Assembly: GCA_021827225.1 (NCBI GenBank)
Contig: JAKAXG010000067.1
Coordinates: 1 to 11,521 of the forward strand
Reading direction: 5' to 3'
Length of the DNA stretch: 11,521 bases
Source: Actinomycetes bacterium
GTDB taxonomy: Bacteria > Actinomycetota > Acidimicrobiia > Acidimicrobiales > Palsa-688
Numbering within the stretch: the first letter of the stretch is position 1; every line of letters begins with the position of its first letter. Positions 1-6,479 of the stretch are shown piece by piece. The notes beneath the pieces are model-generated. The model did not search any database. It saw only the letters and a program-made list of their open reading frames with translations, and had not been told where the DNA came from. The translations under genes and the position numbers were made by a program.

Positions 1-113
1 TGGCCTGGGTGTTCGGAGTGTTCGTGGCCTACTTCGCCCTGCCCCTGGTGGCGTTCTGCCTGGCCCGCTGGCGGGTGGAGTGGGCGGAGCGTCGCCAGGA
101 GAGGCGTTCATGA
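1..113 (+). CDS. C-terminal end of an unidentified membrane protein (partial)
   Basis: Reading in frame from position 3 to the TGA at 111-113 gives 36 residues. They form a hydrophobic helix (AWVFGVFVAYFALPLVAFCLA) followed by a charged, Arg/Glu-rich tail ending in ERRQERRS, typical of a last transmembrane helix with a cytoplasmic tail. The stop codon overlaps the qcrC start as ATGA (110-113), so this is the upstream member of the complex III operon. Position in the operon would fit a cytochrome-oxidase or other respiratory subunit, but the visible residues do not match the usual end of oxidase subunit III (CtaE) and I cannot name the family. The 5' part lies outside the window. Confidence 0.7.
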   Translation, partial: AWVFGVFVAYFALPLVAFCLARWRVEWAERRQERRS

Positions 114-1090
114 CCCCTACCGGGCGATTCCGCCGCGTCAGGCGCCTGGCCCTGATCTGGCTCCCGCTGCTGGTGCTGGCCGCCGGGTTGGGGTGGATGC
201 TGGTGCCCTCCAACGCCGTCGCCTTGTCGTCGGCCTCCGGACCGACCACCACCTCCGTGCCAGGCGCCGCCAACCTGCCCCTGGCCCCGCCGACGACGCG
301 CCCGGTGAGCGAGACCACCACGCCGGGGGAGACGACCACGACCGCCGCCCCCCCGACCCACACACCTTCCAACGGCACCCCCAACCATGAGCCGGCGTCC
401 AAGGGCACTCCGGTCAACCCTGCGGTGGTGGGCCGCAACCTGGTGGGGACCGGCGGGCGGACGGCGGCCGTCATCTACCAGCAGGACTGCGCCATGTGCC
501 ACGGCGTCAACGGTCTGGGCACCCCCCGAGCCCCCAGCCTGAAGGGCGTCGGCGAGGCGGCGGTCGACTTCATGCTCACCACCGGTCGCATGCCGAAGAA
601 GGACGTGTCGTCGAAGACGCAGCCGTACTCACCCATCCTCCCCGAGGCCGATATCAAGGCCCTGGACGCCTACGTCACCGCTCTGGTGGCCCACGGCGGC
701 CCGGGCATACCGAGCGTCAACCCCACCGCCGGGACGGCGGCCAAGGGCCAGGAGATCTTCTCCGAGGACTGCGCCGCCTGCCACAACTGGAGCGGCTCGG
801 GAGGCATCCTCTTCGACCGGCCCGTCCCCAGCATCACCGAGGCCACCCCCACCCAGCTGGGCGAGGCGGTGCGCATCGGCCCGGTGGTCATGCCCAAGTT
901 CGGCCCGAAGGAGATCTCCTCCGGGCAGCTCAACGACCTGGCGGCCTACCTGCAGCAGCTCAAGCATCCCTACGACCACGGCGGCGACCCCATATCCCAC
1001 CTGGGGCCGTTCGCCGAGGGAGCGGTGGTCTGGCTGATCGCCATGGTCGGAATCCTGTTCGTCACCCGTTGGATCGGAAAGCGCGGATGA
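110..1090 (+). CDS. qcrC: Menaquinol:cytochrome c reductase di-haem cytochrome c subunit (QcrC)
   Basis: This 326-residue cytochrome cc subunit of complex III passes electrons from the Rieske protein to the aa3 oxidase at the outer face of the membrane. Two CXXCH haem sites are visible, CAMCH (127-131) and CAACH (221-225). Probable distal ligands are Met161 (in TTGRMP) and Met261 (in VVMPKF). An N-terminal signal-anchor helix (about 12-31) and a C-terminal helix (about 303-320) flank the two haem domains, the actinobacterial layout in which no separate soluble cytochrome c is needed. The ATG at 110 is chosen because it overlaps the upstream stop as ATGA; a GTG at 80 in the same frame would add 10 residues. 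Residues 45-105 are an unusually long Thr/Pro/Ser linker. The 3' end overlaps qcrA by 4 bp. Confidence 0.95.
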   Translation: MTPTGRFRRVRRLALIWLPLLVLAAGLGWMLVPSNAVALSSASGPTTTSVPGAANLPLAPPTTRPVSETTTPGETTTTAAPPTHTPSNGTPNHEPASKGTPVNPAVVGRNLVGTGGRTAAVIYQQDCAMCHGVNGLGTPRAPSLKGVGEAAVDFMLTTGRMPKKDVSSKTQPYSPILPEADIKALDAYVTALVAHGGPGIPSVNPTAGTAAKGQEIFSEDCAACHNWSGSGGILFDRPVPSITEATPTQLGEAVRIGPVVMPKFGPKEISSGQLNDLAAYLQQLKHPYDHGGDPISHLGPFAEGAVVWLIAMVGILFVTRWIGKRG

Positions 1091-1998
1091 GCACCCAGGA
1101 ACGAGAGCAACCAGTCGAGGACGAGGCCGAGCAGAAGAAGGCCCGCCGGGCCAGCGGGGCGGTGCTCGCCTGCTTCGTGGGCGCCGCCATCATGGGCAGC
1201 GGGATGGCCATCGTCTTCTGGACGACCGACAACATCGGCCTGGAGGGTGGCCTGCTGGGCGGCGCCCTGCTGCTGCTGGCCCTGGGCCTGGTGCTGTGGG
1301 CCCACCACCTGCTGCCGGAAGGCCCCTACTACGAGGAGTACCCGGAGTTGCAGAGCCCGCCGGAGAAGGAGGCGACGGTGCTCGCCACCCTCGACCGCGG
1401 CGGGGTGGGCCGGCGCCGGGTGCTGATCGGGTCGCTCGGCGCAGTGGGAGTCACCGCCGGCGCCAGCGTCCTGTCCACCGTCCGGTCCTTCGGTCCGCCG
1501 GCCAATTCTTTGATCCACACCCCCTGGAGGCAGAAGCGGGTCGCGGTTGACTCCGACGGCAAACCGGTGAAGATCGGGGATCTGCCCGTCGGGGCCGCCC
1601 TGTCGGTGTACCCGCAGGGATTCATCGAGGCCCCGTACGTGGCCGTCATGCTGATCCACCTGCCGCCGGGCGCCAACCATCCGCTCCCCGGCCGGGAGAC
1701 GTGGGCACCCCACGACTACATCGCCTACTCCAAGGTGTGCTCGCACGCCGGCTGCCCGGTCAACCTGTACAACCGGCGCAGCATGGACCTCGAGTGCCCG
1801 TGCCACCAGTCCACCTTCGCCGTCACCGACGGGGCCCACCCCATCTTCGGGCCGGCCGCCGGGTCCCTCGCCCAGCTGCCGCTCACGGTCGACCCCGACG
1901 GCACGATCCGCTCCGGAGGCGACTTCTCCGAGCCGCCCGGCCCGGTGTTCTGGCACTACTCCAAAGGCGTGGCGAAAGGCCCCTTCTTTGCCCGCTAG
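1087..1998 (+). CDS. qcrA: Menaquinol:cytochrome c reductase Rieske iron-sulfur subunit (QcrA)
   Basis: This 303-residue Rieske 2Fe-2S subunit of complex III takes electrons from menaquinol and hands them to QcrC. Box 1 is CSHAGC (218-223) and box 2 is CPCHQS (237-242). By family rule the cluster ligands are Cys218, His220, Cys237 and His240, with Cys223 and Cys239 forming the disulfide. Three membrane helices lie at about 23-45, 54-73 and 112-132. The third is preceded by a twin-arginine stretch (GRRRVLIG, 109-116). This matches actinobacterial QcrA, whose first two helices are inserted by Sec and whose third, with the folded cluster domain, is handled by Tat. The start is set by the ATGA overlap with qcrC, and the 3' end overlaps qcrB by 11 bp. 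A much longer open frame upstream is only the shadow of qcrC. Confidence 0.95.
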   Translation: MSTQEREQPVEDEAEQKKARRASGAVLACFVGAAIMGSGMAIVFWTTDNIGLEGGLLGGALLLLALGLVLWAHHLLPEGPYYEEYPELQSPPEKEATVLATLDRGGVGRRRVLIGSLGAVGVTAGASVLSTVRSFGPPANSLIHTPWRQKRVAVDSDGKPVKIGDLPVGAALSVYPQGFIEAPYVAVMLIHLPPGANHPLPGRETWAPHDYIAYSKVCSHAGCPVNLYNRRSMDLECPCHQSTFAVTDGAHPIFGPAAGSLAQLPLTVDPDGTIRSGGDFSEPPGPVFWHYSKGVAKGPFFAR

Positions 1999-3514
1999 AC
2001 CCATCCGCAGGCTCAACGCTGCCCTGGACGAGCGGCTCGGCACCCAGTCGTTCCTCCAGCGGGCGCTGGACCACATCTTCCCCGACAACTGGTCGTTCAT
2101 GCTCGGCGAGGTGGCCCTCTACTGCTTCTTGATCCTGGTCGTCACCGGGGTGTGGCTGGCCTTCTTCTTCGACCCCAGCGACAGCTCCGTGGTGTACAAG
2201 GGCTCGTACATGCCCCTGCACGGCGTGTCGATGAACTCCGCCTACGAATCGGTGCTGCACATCAGCCTCGACGTCCGGGCCGGCAACCTCATCCGCCAGG
2301 TGCACCACTGGGCGGCCGACCTGTTCATCGCGTCGATCATCTGCCACCAGGCCCGCATCTTCTTCACGGGGGCGTTCCGTAAGCCGCGGGAGATCAACTG
2401 GATGATCGGCACCATGCTCCTGCTGCTGTCGATCTTCAACGGGTTCAGCGGCTATTCGCTGCCCGGGGACCTCATGTCCGGTCTGGGGCTGCGCATCGGG
2501 TACTCGATCGCCGAGTCCATCCCCCTGCTCGGCGCCTGGCCGGCCTACCTGTTCTTCGGCGGGCAGTTCCCGTCGAACCAGATCGAGCACCGGTTGTATC
2601 TCATGCACGTGTTCGTGGTGCCGCTGCTGATCTTCGCCCTGCTCGGCGCCCACCTGGCCATCATCTGGCACCAGAAGCACACCCAATTCCCCGGCACCGG
2701 CCGGACCCAGAAGCGGATGGTCGGCTCCCAGCTGTGGCCGACCTACGCCTTCCGCTCGGTGGCGCTCATGTGCGCGGTGGCAGGGGTCCTGTTCATCCTG
2801 GGCGGCCTGGTGCAGATCAACCCCATCTGGGAGTACGGGCCCTACCACCCCTATCTGGCCAGCTCGTTCGCCCAGCCCGACTGGTACACCGGCTGGATGG
2901 AGGGCTCGCTGCGGCTGTTCCCGCCGTGGCGGCTGCACATCTTCGGCTGGACCGTGTCGGAGCTGTTCTGGTCGGGGGTCGTGATCCCCGGCGGCACGTT
3001 CATGCTCATGGCCATCTACCCGATGGTGGAACGGTGGTGGACCGGTGACCGCCTGTCGCACAACCTGCTCGACCGTCCCCGGGACCGGGCCGGGCGCACC
3101 GCCTTCGGTGTCGCCGTCCTCACCGCTTACACGGTGTTGACGGTGGCCGGGGGCCAGGACGTGTTCGCCTTCTACCTCAACCTGCAGCAGGTGCCGTTCA
3201 CCTACGCCATGCGGGGCCTGGTCCTCGGCCTGCCCATCATCACGGGGCTCATCGCCTACCGGGTCTGCCGCGACCTGAGAGGCGTGCCGCCCGAGCCGAC
3301 CGAAGCGCCAGAGGGCTCGGCCGAGTCGGCCATCCCGTCCCCGCAGCTGTACATGCCGGAGCGGGCGAAGTGGCAGGGCAGGGAGCAGAACAGGGAGCCG
3401 GCCGTGGCCACCGCCGGGGCGTCGGGTGAGCGCGGTCCCAACGGAGTCGGGGCAGCTCTGACCTGGGTGGCCACCCGGTTGAACCGGGGCAGCCGCGACG
3501 GAGGCGAGGAATGA
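1988..3514 (+). CDS. qcrB: Menaquinol:cytochrome c reductase cytochrome b subunit (QcrB)
   Basis: This 508-residue di-haem cytochrome b of complex III holds the quinol oxidation and reduction sites. Bis-histidine haem ligands can be placed at His106/His120 in the second helix (VHHW...CHQARIFF) and His207/His222 in the fourth. The second pair is 15 residues apart, as in other actinobacterial QcrB. The Qo-site PEWY motif appears as PDWY (297-300), close to the PDFY of mycobacteria. Other family landmarks are SGLGLR, HTQFPG and QINPIWEYGPY. The start is TTG at 1988, inside the end of qcrA, with a GAAAGG ribosome site at 1974-1979. No in-frame ATG precedes the first conserved block (FPDNWSFMLGE, 31-41). 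The tail after about residue 430 is Pro/Glu-rich, poorly conserved and probably cytoplasmic. The stop overlaps the next gene as ATGA. Confidence 0.95.
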   Translation: MPARPIRRLNAALDERLGTQSFLQRALDHIFPDNWSFMLGEVALYCFLILVVTGVWLAFFFDPSDSSVVYKGSYMPLHGVSMNSAYESVLHISLDVRAGNLIRQVHHWAADLFIASIICHQARIFFTGAFRKPREINWMIGTMLLLLSIFNGFSGYSLPGDLMSGLGLRIGYSIAESIPLLGAWPAYLFFGGQFPSNQIEHRLYLMHVFVVPLLIFALLGAHLAIIWHQKHTQFPGTGRTQKRMVGSQLWPTYAFRSVALMCAVAGVLFILGGLVQINPIWEYGPYHPYLASSFAQPDWYTGWMEGSLRLFPPWRLHIFGWTVSELFWSGVVIPGGTFMLMAIYPMVERWWTGDRLSHNLLDRPRDRAGRTAFGVAVLTAYTVLTVAGGQDVFAFYLNLQQVPFTYAMRGLVLGLPIITGLIAYRVCRDLRGVPPEPTEAPEGSAESAIPSPQLYMPERAKWQGREQNREPAVATAGASGERGPNGVGAALTWVATRLNRGSRDGGEE

Positions 3515-3900
3515 GAGCCGTCTGGCTGCGCGGTCCGGCGGCCGCCCTCCTGGCCGGGGCGGTGGCGGCCGGCTGCTCCTCCGGTTACGGCCTGGCCAAG
3601 GCGGGCCCGTCCGACAGCCCGGTATCGCCCTCCTCGCTGGCCAATCTGGCCGGCCGGGTCCACTACGTCATGCTCCAGTCGGGGATTCCCCTGCAGAACG
3701 GCCACGTCGGTTGCAGCCCCGGCGGCGACTACAAGTCCGCCACGTGCTTCGGGGAGACGGCCACCACCCCGGTGACGAAGGTGGAAGGAGACTTCTCCAC
3801 CTCCTCCACCCGGGCCGGCCCCAACGGCTGCCCCGGGACACTCGAGGTCAAGTACGGCCAGACCCTGGTCCAGTCGCTGACGGTGAACCCGTGCCGATGA
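3511..3900 (+). CDS. Small secreted lipoprotein of unknown function, coupled to qcrB
   Basis: This 129-residue protein has an Arg-containing N terminus, a short Ala-rich hydrophobic stretch (8-20) and a lipobox-like AAGC (19-22), which suggests lipid attachment at Cys22 and display on the outer face of the membrane. The mature part has four further cysteines (68, 79, 107, 128), which could form two disulfides, and a run of beta-like segments in its second half. I do not recognise the domain. Its ATG overlaps the qcrB stop (3511-3514) and its own stop overlaps the next start as ATGA (3897-3900). It is therefore made together with complex III. Lipoproteins such as LpqE are known in the mycobacterial III-IV supercomplex, so an accessory or assembly role is a reasonable guess. 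The lipobox lacks the usual Leu at -3, so the lipoprotein call is likely rather than certain. Confidence 0.75.
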   Translation: MRAVWLRGPAAALLAGAVAAGCSSGYGLAKAGPSDSPVSPSSLANLAGRVHYVMLQSGIPLQNGHVGCSPGGDYKSATCFGETATTPVTKVEGDFSTSSTRAGPNGCPGTLEVKYGQTLVQSLTVNPCR

Positions 3901-4376
3901 CCGCCGTCGCCCCGCAGTTCATACGCGAGCCGCGCCAGCGGCGGTCGCTGCGGGTCCGCTGGTTCGGGGGGCGCGCCCTGCTCCTGCACCTGACCCTCCT
4001 GGTGGTCTTCCCGGTCTGCCTGCTGGCCGCCTGGTGGCAGATCCAGCGGGCGCTGTCGGGGAACACGCTGAGCTTCGTGTACGTGTTCGAGTGGCCGGCC
4101 TTCGCCGGGGTGGCGGTGTGGGCCTGGTGGGCGCTTCTCACCAAACCGGACGGGGAAGAGCACCACCCGGCGCGCCTCGACGGGTCGGAGACCCCGGCCG
4201 CCGGCCGGGCCCGGGAACAGCGGCGGCTGGTCGCCGAGCGCACCCGGCCGCTGCAGTGGGACCGGGACCAGGAAGGGGCCGGCCTGCGCGCCTACAACGC
4301 CTATCTGGCGGAGATCAACGCCCGGCCGCCCCGCGGCCGCCTACCCCGCCGGCCGAGAGGAGGCCGCCGTGAATGA
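3897..4376 (+). CDS. Two-helix membrane protein of unknown function in the complex III operon
   Basis: This 159-residue protein has a basic N terminus (residues 8-26, many Arg) and two likely membrane helices: about 27-47, ending in AAWWQIQRALSGN, and about 65-82, beginning with the EWPAF segment. A charged cytoplasmic-type tail of about 75 residues follows, containing AYNAYLAEIN (132-141) and ending Arg/Gly-rich. Tryptophans are frequent around both helix ends. Small actinobacterial membrane proteins with a WWQ..RA.SGN..S..Y..EWP pattern are familiar to me as unnamed proteins, but I know of no proven function. The 4-bp overlap upstream and 8-bp overlap with the hemerythrin-like gene make it part of the same translational chain as qcrCAB. 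An assembly or accessory role for the respiratory complexes is inference from position only. Confidence 0.75.
   Translation: MTAVAPQFIREPRQRRSLRVRWFGGRALLLHLTLLVVFPVCLLAAWWQIQRALSGNTLSFVYVFEWPAFAGVAVWAWWALLTKPDGEEHHPARLDGSETPAAGRAREQRRLVAERTRPLQWDRDQEGAGLRAYNAYLAEINARPPRGRLPRRPRGGRRE
4354..4362 (+). promoter_or_regulatory. Strong ribosome-binding site of the hemerythrin-like gene
   Basis: GAGAGGAGG lies inside the 3' end of the preceding gene, six bases before the GTG at 4369. It is the clearest Shine-Dalgarno sequence in the operon and decides the GTG start even though it makes the two genes overlap by 8 bp. Confidence 0.75.
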
Positions 4377-4920
4377 CCTGGTGGAAGCGATCCGCGCCGA
4401 GCACCGGCGGGTGCTCGAGCTGGCCGACGAGGTGCTGGCCCGATGCGAGGAGGGACCGGCCGGGGAGCGGGCGGCGCGCAAGGCCATCGACGCGCTCATA
4501 GCCCTCGAATCCCGGCACGAGGCGACCGAGGCCATGTTCTTGTGGCCGGTCGTGCGCGACGCCCTCCCCGAACACACCGGCCTGAGGGAGACGGCGCAGA
4601 ACCAGGAGCGCCAGGCCCGCCGGCACCTGCACCGGCTCCACAAGGTCGCCGGCCGTCCCGGCTCGGCCGAGCTGGCCACCTTCGCCGTCCGCGAGATCGT
4701 GTCCCACGTCGGGCTGGAGGAGAGCCAGATCCTGACGGCCCTGTCCAGCGCCCTGAGCCCCTACGACGCGGTGCGTATCGGCCGCATGTACGAGGCCACC
4801 TCCAAGACCGCTCCCACCCGGCCCCACCCCCGGGTGCCGGCCATACCCGGGCTGCTCTCGCTTACCGGTCCCATGGCTGCCCGGATGGACCGGGTGCGCG
4901 ACCTGCTCAGGATTCGCTAG
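4369..4920 (+). CDS. Hemerythrin-like (HHE-domain) di-iron protein
   Basis: This 183-residue, mostly helical protein has the spacing of a hemerythrin/HHE cation-binding domain. The pieces are EHRRV (His12), SRHEATEAMF (His50, Glu54), a His cluster RRHLHRLH (His86/88/91) and SHVGLEESQI (His113, Glu117). These can supply the His and carboxylate ligands of a non-haem di-iron centre. No signal peptide or membrane helix is present, so it should be cytoplasmic. Family members bind O2, sense oxygen or NO, or store and deliver iron; which applies here cannot be read from sequence. About 60 residues after the domain are unassigned (Pro-rich at 140-160). It is the last gene of the complex III chain and meets ctaG tail to tail with a 14-bp overlap. 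Confidence 0.8.
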   Translation: MNDLVEAIRAEHRRVLELADEVLARCEEGPAGERAARKAIDALIALESRHEATEAMFLWPVVRDALPEHTGLRETAQNQERQARRHLHRLHKVAGRPGSAELATFAVREIVSHVGLEESQILTALSSALSPYDAVRIGRMYEATSKTAPTRPHPRVPAIPGLLSLTGPMAARMDRVRDLLRIR

Positions 4921-5845
4921 CCGCCGCCCCGGGCGCCGGCGCCGGGACGTCGGCGGGCTGCGCCCACCACGGGACCGTCCACTCCGTCGAGACGGTCTTG
5001 GCCGCCTCCCGCCGCTCCTCGCGCACCGCGAAGGCGAACCACTGGGCCACGATCGCCGAGAGCCAGACCGAGCAGGTCCCGGTGGCCGCCACCAGCAGGA
5101 CTTCCCCGGCCGTGTGGGTGCCGGCCAGGGTGTTGATGGGATCGATGGGGGTGGCCTGGAAGCGCATCCACCCGCCGGGTAGCGCCTCCAGCGGCATGGA
5201 GCCCAGCAGCAGGAGCATGCGGCCCTGGAACGACAGCCGGTGGCGCGAGGTCTCGGGGGCCACGAGCGGCGGCCAGTACAGCAGCCCCACGACCAGCAGG
5301 ACGGCGTGGCTCAGCTCGTGGACCGGCTGGTGGGCGATCAGGTAGTCGTACACCCGCCGGTCGGCGAGCATCCCCCACATGGTGAAGAAGTACACCGGCG
5401 TGGCGAACGCCGGGTGGGTCACGACCGCGACGAAGCGGCCCCGCATGAACCTGGTGATCGCGACCTGGACGCCCCTGCCGGACGCCTGGGTCGCCAGCAG
5501 CAGCGGCCGCCCCAGGGCGAGCAGGGGCGGGACGGCCATCATCAGCAGGATGTGCTGGACGATGTGCAGCGTGACGCTGGTCCTGTCGTAGGCGGCCAGG
5601 CCCGAGCCCACGGCGGCCCACGTGCCCGCCAGCCCGGCCACGAACGAGACCGTGTGGCGCACCGGCCAGCGCCGGCCCCGCCGGGCGACCCTGCGTACCC
5701 CCACCCCGTAGAGGACGGCGGCCGCCGCCTCGGCACCGGCCGCCGCCAGCGCCGGGGGGGCCGTCTGGACCCCGGTGAGAAGCACGTGCAGACGGACACC
5801 GTCGAGGGCGGCGGCGAGCGCGGGGGACCCGAACACGGCCCACAT
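4907..5845 (-). CDS. ctaG: Cytochrome c oxidase assembly protein, caa3-type CtaG family
   Basis: This 312-residue polytopic membrane protein has about seven hydrophobic segments. It carries the family's paired histidines: HIVQH (94-98) followed by ILLMMAVPPLLALG, and HELSH (176-180) followed by a hydrophobic run ending in LLYWPPLV. WGMLADRRVYDYLIAHQP (157-174) and a Gly/Pro region before the last helix (GTHTAGEVLL) also fit. CtaG proteins of this type are needed to form active caa3/aa3 oxidase, probably through copper supply to the Cu centres. The ATG at 5845-5843 has a GGGGGACGGG stretch just upstream. It runs opposite to the complex III operon, converging on it and overlapping the hemerythrin-like gene by 14 bp. 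The tail after about residue 283 is Ala/Pro-rich and not conserved. No clear promoter was found for it in the shared upstream gap. Confidence 0.85.
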   Translation of the reverse strand: MWAVFGSPALAAALDGVRLHVLLTGVQTAPPALAAAGAEAAAAVLYGVGVRRVARRGRRWPVRHTVSFVAGLAGTWAAVGSGLAAYDRTSVTLHIVQHILLMMAVPPLLALGRPLLLATQASGRGVQVAITRFMRGRFVAVVTHPAFATPVYFFTMWGMLADRRVYDYLIAHQPVHELSHAVLLVVGLLYWPPLVAPETSRHRLSFQGRMLLLLGSMPLEALPGGWMRFQATPIDPINTLAGTHTAGEVLLVAATGTCSVWLSAIVAQWFAFAVREERREAAKTVSTEWTVPWWAQPADVPAPAPGAAASES

Positions 5846-5889
5846 CTACCCGTCCCCCGCCGGTCGTCCCATTAGTGCGCCTGGACAAT

Positions 5890-5906
5890 CTTTGGTGAAT
5901 GCAAAG
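5890..5906. promoter_or_regulatory. Candidate MarR operator (interrupted palindrome)
   Basis: CTTTG and CAAAG form 5-bp inverted arms around a 7-bp spacer (GTGAATG). The site covers the expected -35 region of the MarR gene and lies in the divergent gap to ctaG, a usual place for an autoregulatory MarR site. The arms are short, so chance is not excluded. Confidence 0.35.
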
Positions 5907-5921
5907 GATGCCCTGTGCAAG

Positions 5922-5927
5922 TAAAGT
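5922..5927 (+). promoter_or_regulatory. -10 element of a leaderless promoter for the MarR gene
   Basis: TAAAGT fits the actinobacterial TANNNT -10 pattern and ends exactly seven bases before the GTG, which puts the expected transcript start on the G of that codon. The only purine-rich stretch (GTGGGGG) abuts the start codon too closely to act as a Shine-Dalgarno site. A -35 element is not evident. Confidence 0.5.
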
Positions 5928-5933
5928 GGGGGC

Positions 5934-6479
5934 GTGAACTCCTCCCTCTCCTCCCAACTGGCCCGAGGTCCGGGGGGAGGGGATCCACCGCCGGAGCCGG
6001 TCGAGGATGACCTGCTCGAGCAGGAGCGGGAGCTGATAGACGCGGTGCTGTCCGCCAGCCGGGCCCTGGTGGCGGTGGCCGCCCGGTCGCTGGCCTCGTG
6101 CGAGACCGAGATCACCCTTCCTCAGTACCGGGCCCTGGTCGTGCTCAGCGCCAGGGGCCCCCAGCGGGTGGCCGACCTGGCCGAGGCGCTCGACGTGCTG
6201 CCCTCCACCGCCACGCGCATGTGCGACCGGCTGGTGGCCAAGCAGCTCCTGCGGCGCACCCGGTCACCCCAGGACCGGCGCAGCGTCAAGGTCGCGGTGA
6301 CCGCCGACGGCCGCCAGCTCGTCGACCGGATCAGCGAGACCCGCCGCCGGGAGCTGCAGAGGATCCTGTCCCAGCTGCCGCCCGCGGGCCGACCGGCCGT
6401 GGTCGAGGCTCTGCGGGCGTTCAGCCGGGCGGCCGGCGAGGTGCCCGAACAGGACTGGGCTCTCGGATGGGGCCAGTGA
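5934..6479 (+). CDS. MarR-family transcriptional regulator
   Basis: This 181-residue protein has a winged helix-turn-helix typical of MarR: ITLPQYRALVVLSARGP (60-76), the recognition region VADLAEALDVLPSTATRMCDRL (79-100) and the wing with SPQDRRSVKVAVTADG (111-126), including the conserved D-R-R. Flanking helices should form the dimer interface. Such repressors respond to small ligands or to oxidation; Cys56 and Cys97 are present, but nothing shows they are sensors. The first 25 residues are Gly/Pro-rich and probably disordered. The GTG at 5934 is supported by its spacing from the TAAAGT -10 element. The stop overlaps the start region of the ClC gene, so regulator and channel are very probably co-transcribed, and the channel is the most likely target along with the regulator itself. 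Confidence 0.9.
   Translation: MNSSLSSQLARGPGGGDPPPEPVEDDLLEQERELIDAVLSASRALVAVAARSLASCETEITLPQYRALVVLSARGPQRVADLAEALDVLPSTATRMCDRLVAKQLLRRTRSPQDRRSVKVAVTADGRQLVDRISETRRRELQRILSQLPPAGRPAVVEALRAFSRAAGEVPEQDWALGWGQ

Noticed and set aside
496..1086. Long upstream extension of the qcrA reading frame
   Set aside because: The 197 codons before the ATG at 1087 lie in another frame of qcrC, give an Arg/Pro/His-rich product without known features, and the qcrC protein with its two haem motifs is plainly the real one.
4009..4050. SURF1-type assembly factor suggested by the Trp-Gln pair in AAWWQIQRAL
   Set aside because: SURF1 proteins are larger, with a periplasmic domain between two helices; here only about 17 residues separate the helices.
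5890..5899. CTTTGGTGAA near the MarR promoter, one base different from the outer arm of the nested palindrome (CTTTGGTGAC)
   Set aside because: A single 10-base near match without the GGAAATC continuation or an inverted partner can occur by chance; it is not enough to call a shared binding site.
6098..6466. Upstream extension of the ClC frame inside the MarR gene
   Set aside because: It is the shadow of the MarR gene; its product is Arg/Gly/Pro-rich, and the ClC core begins well after 6467.
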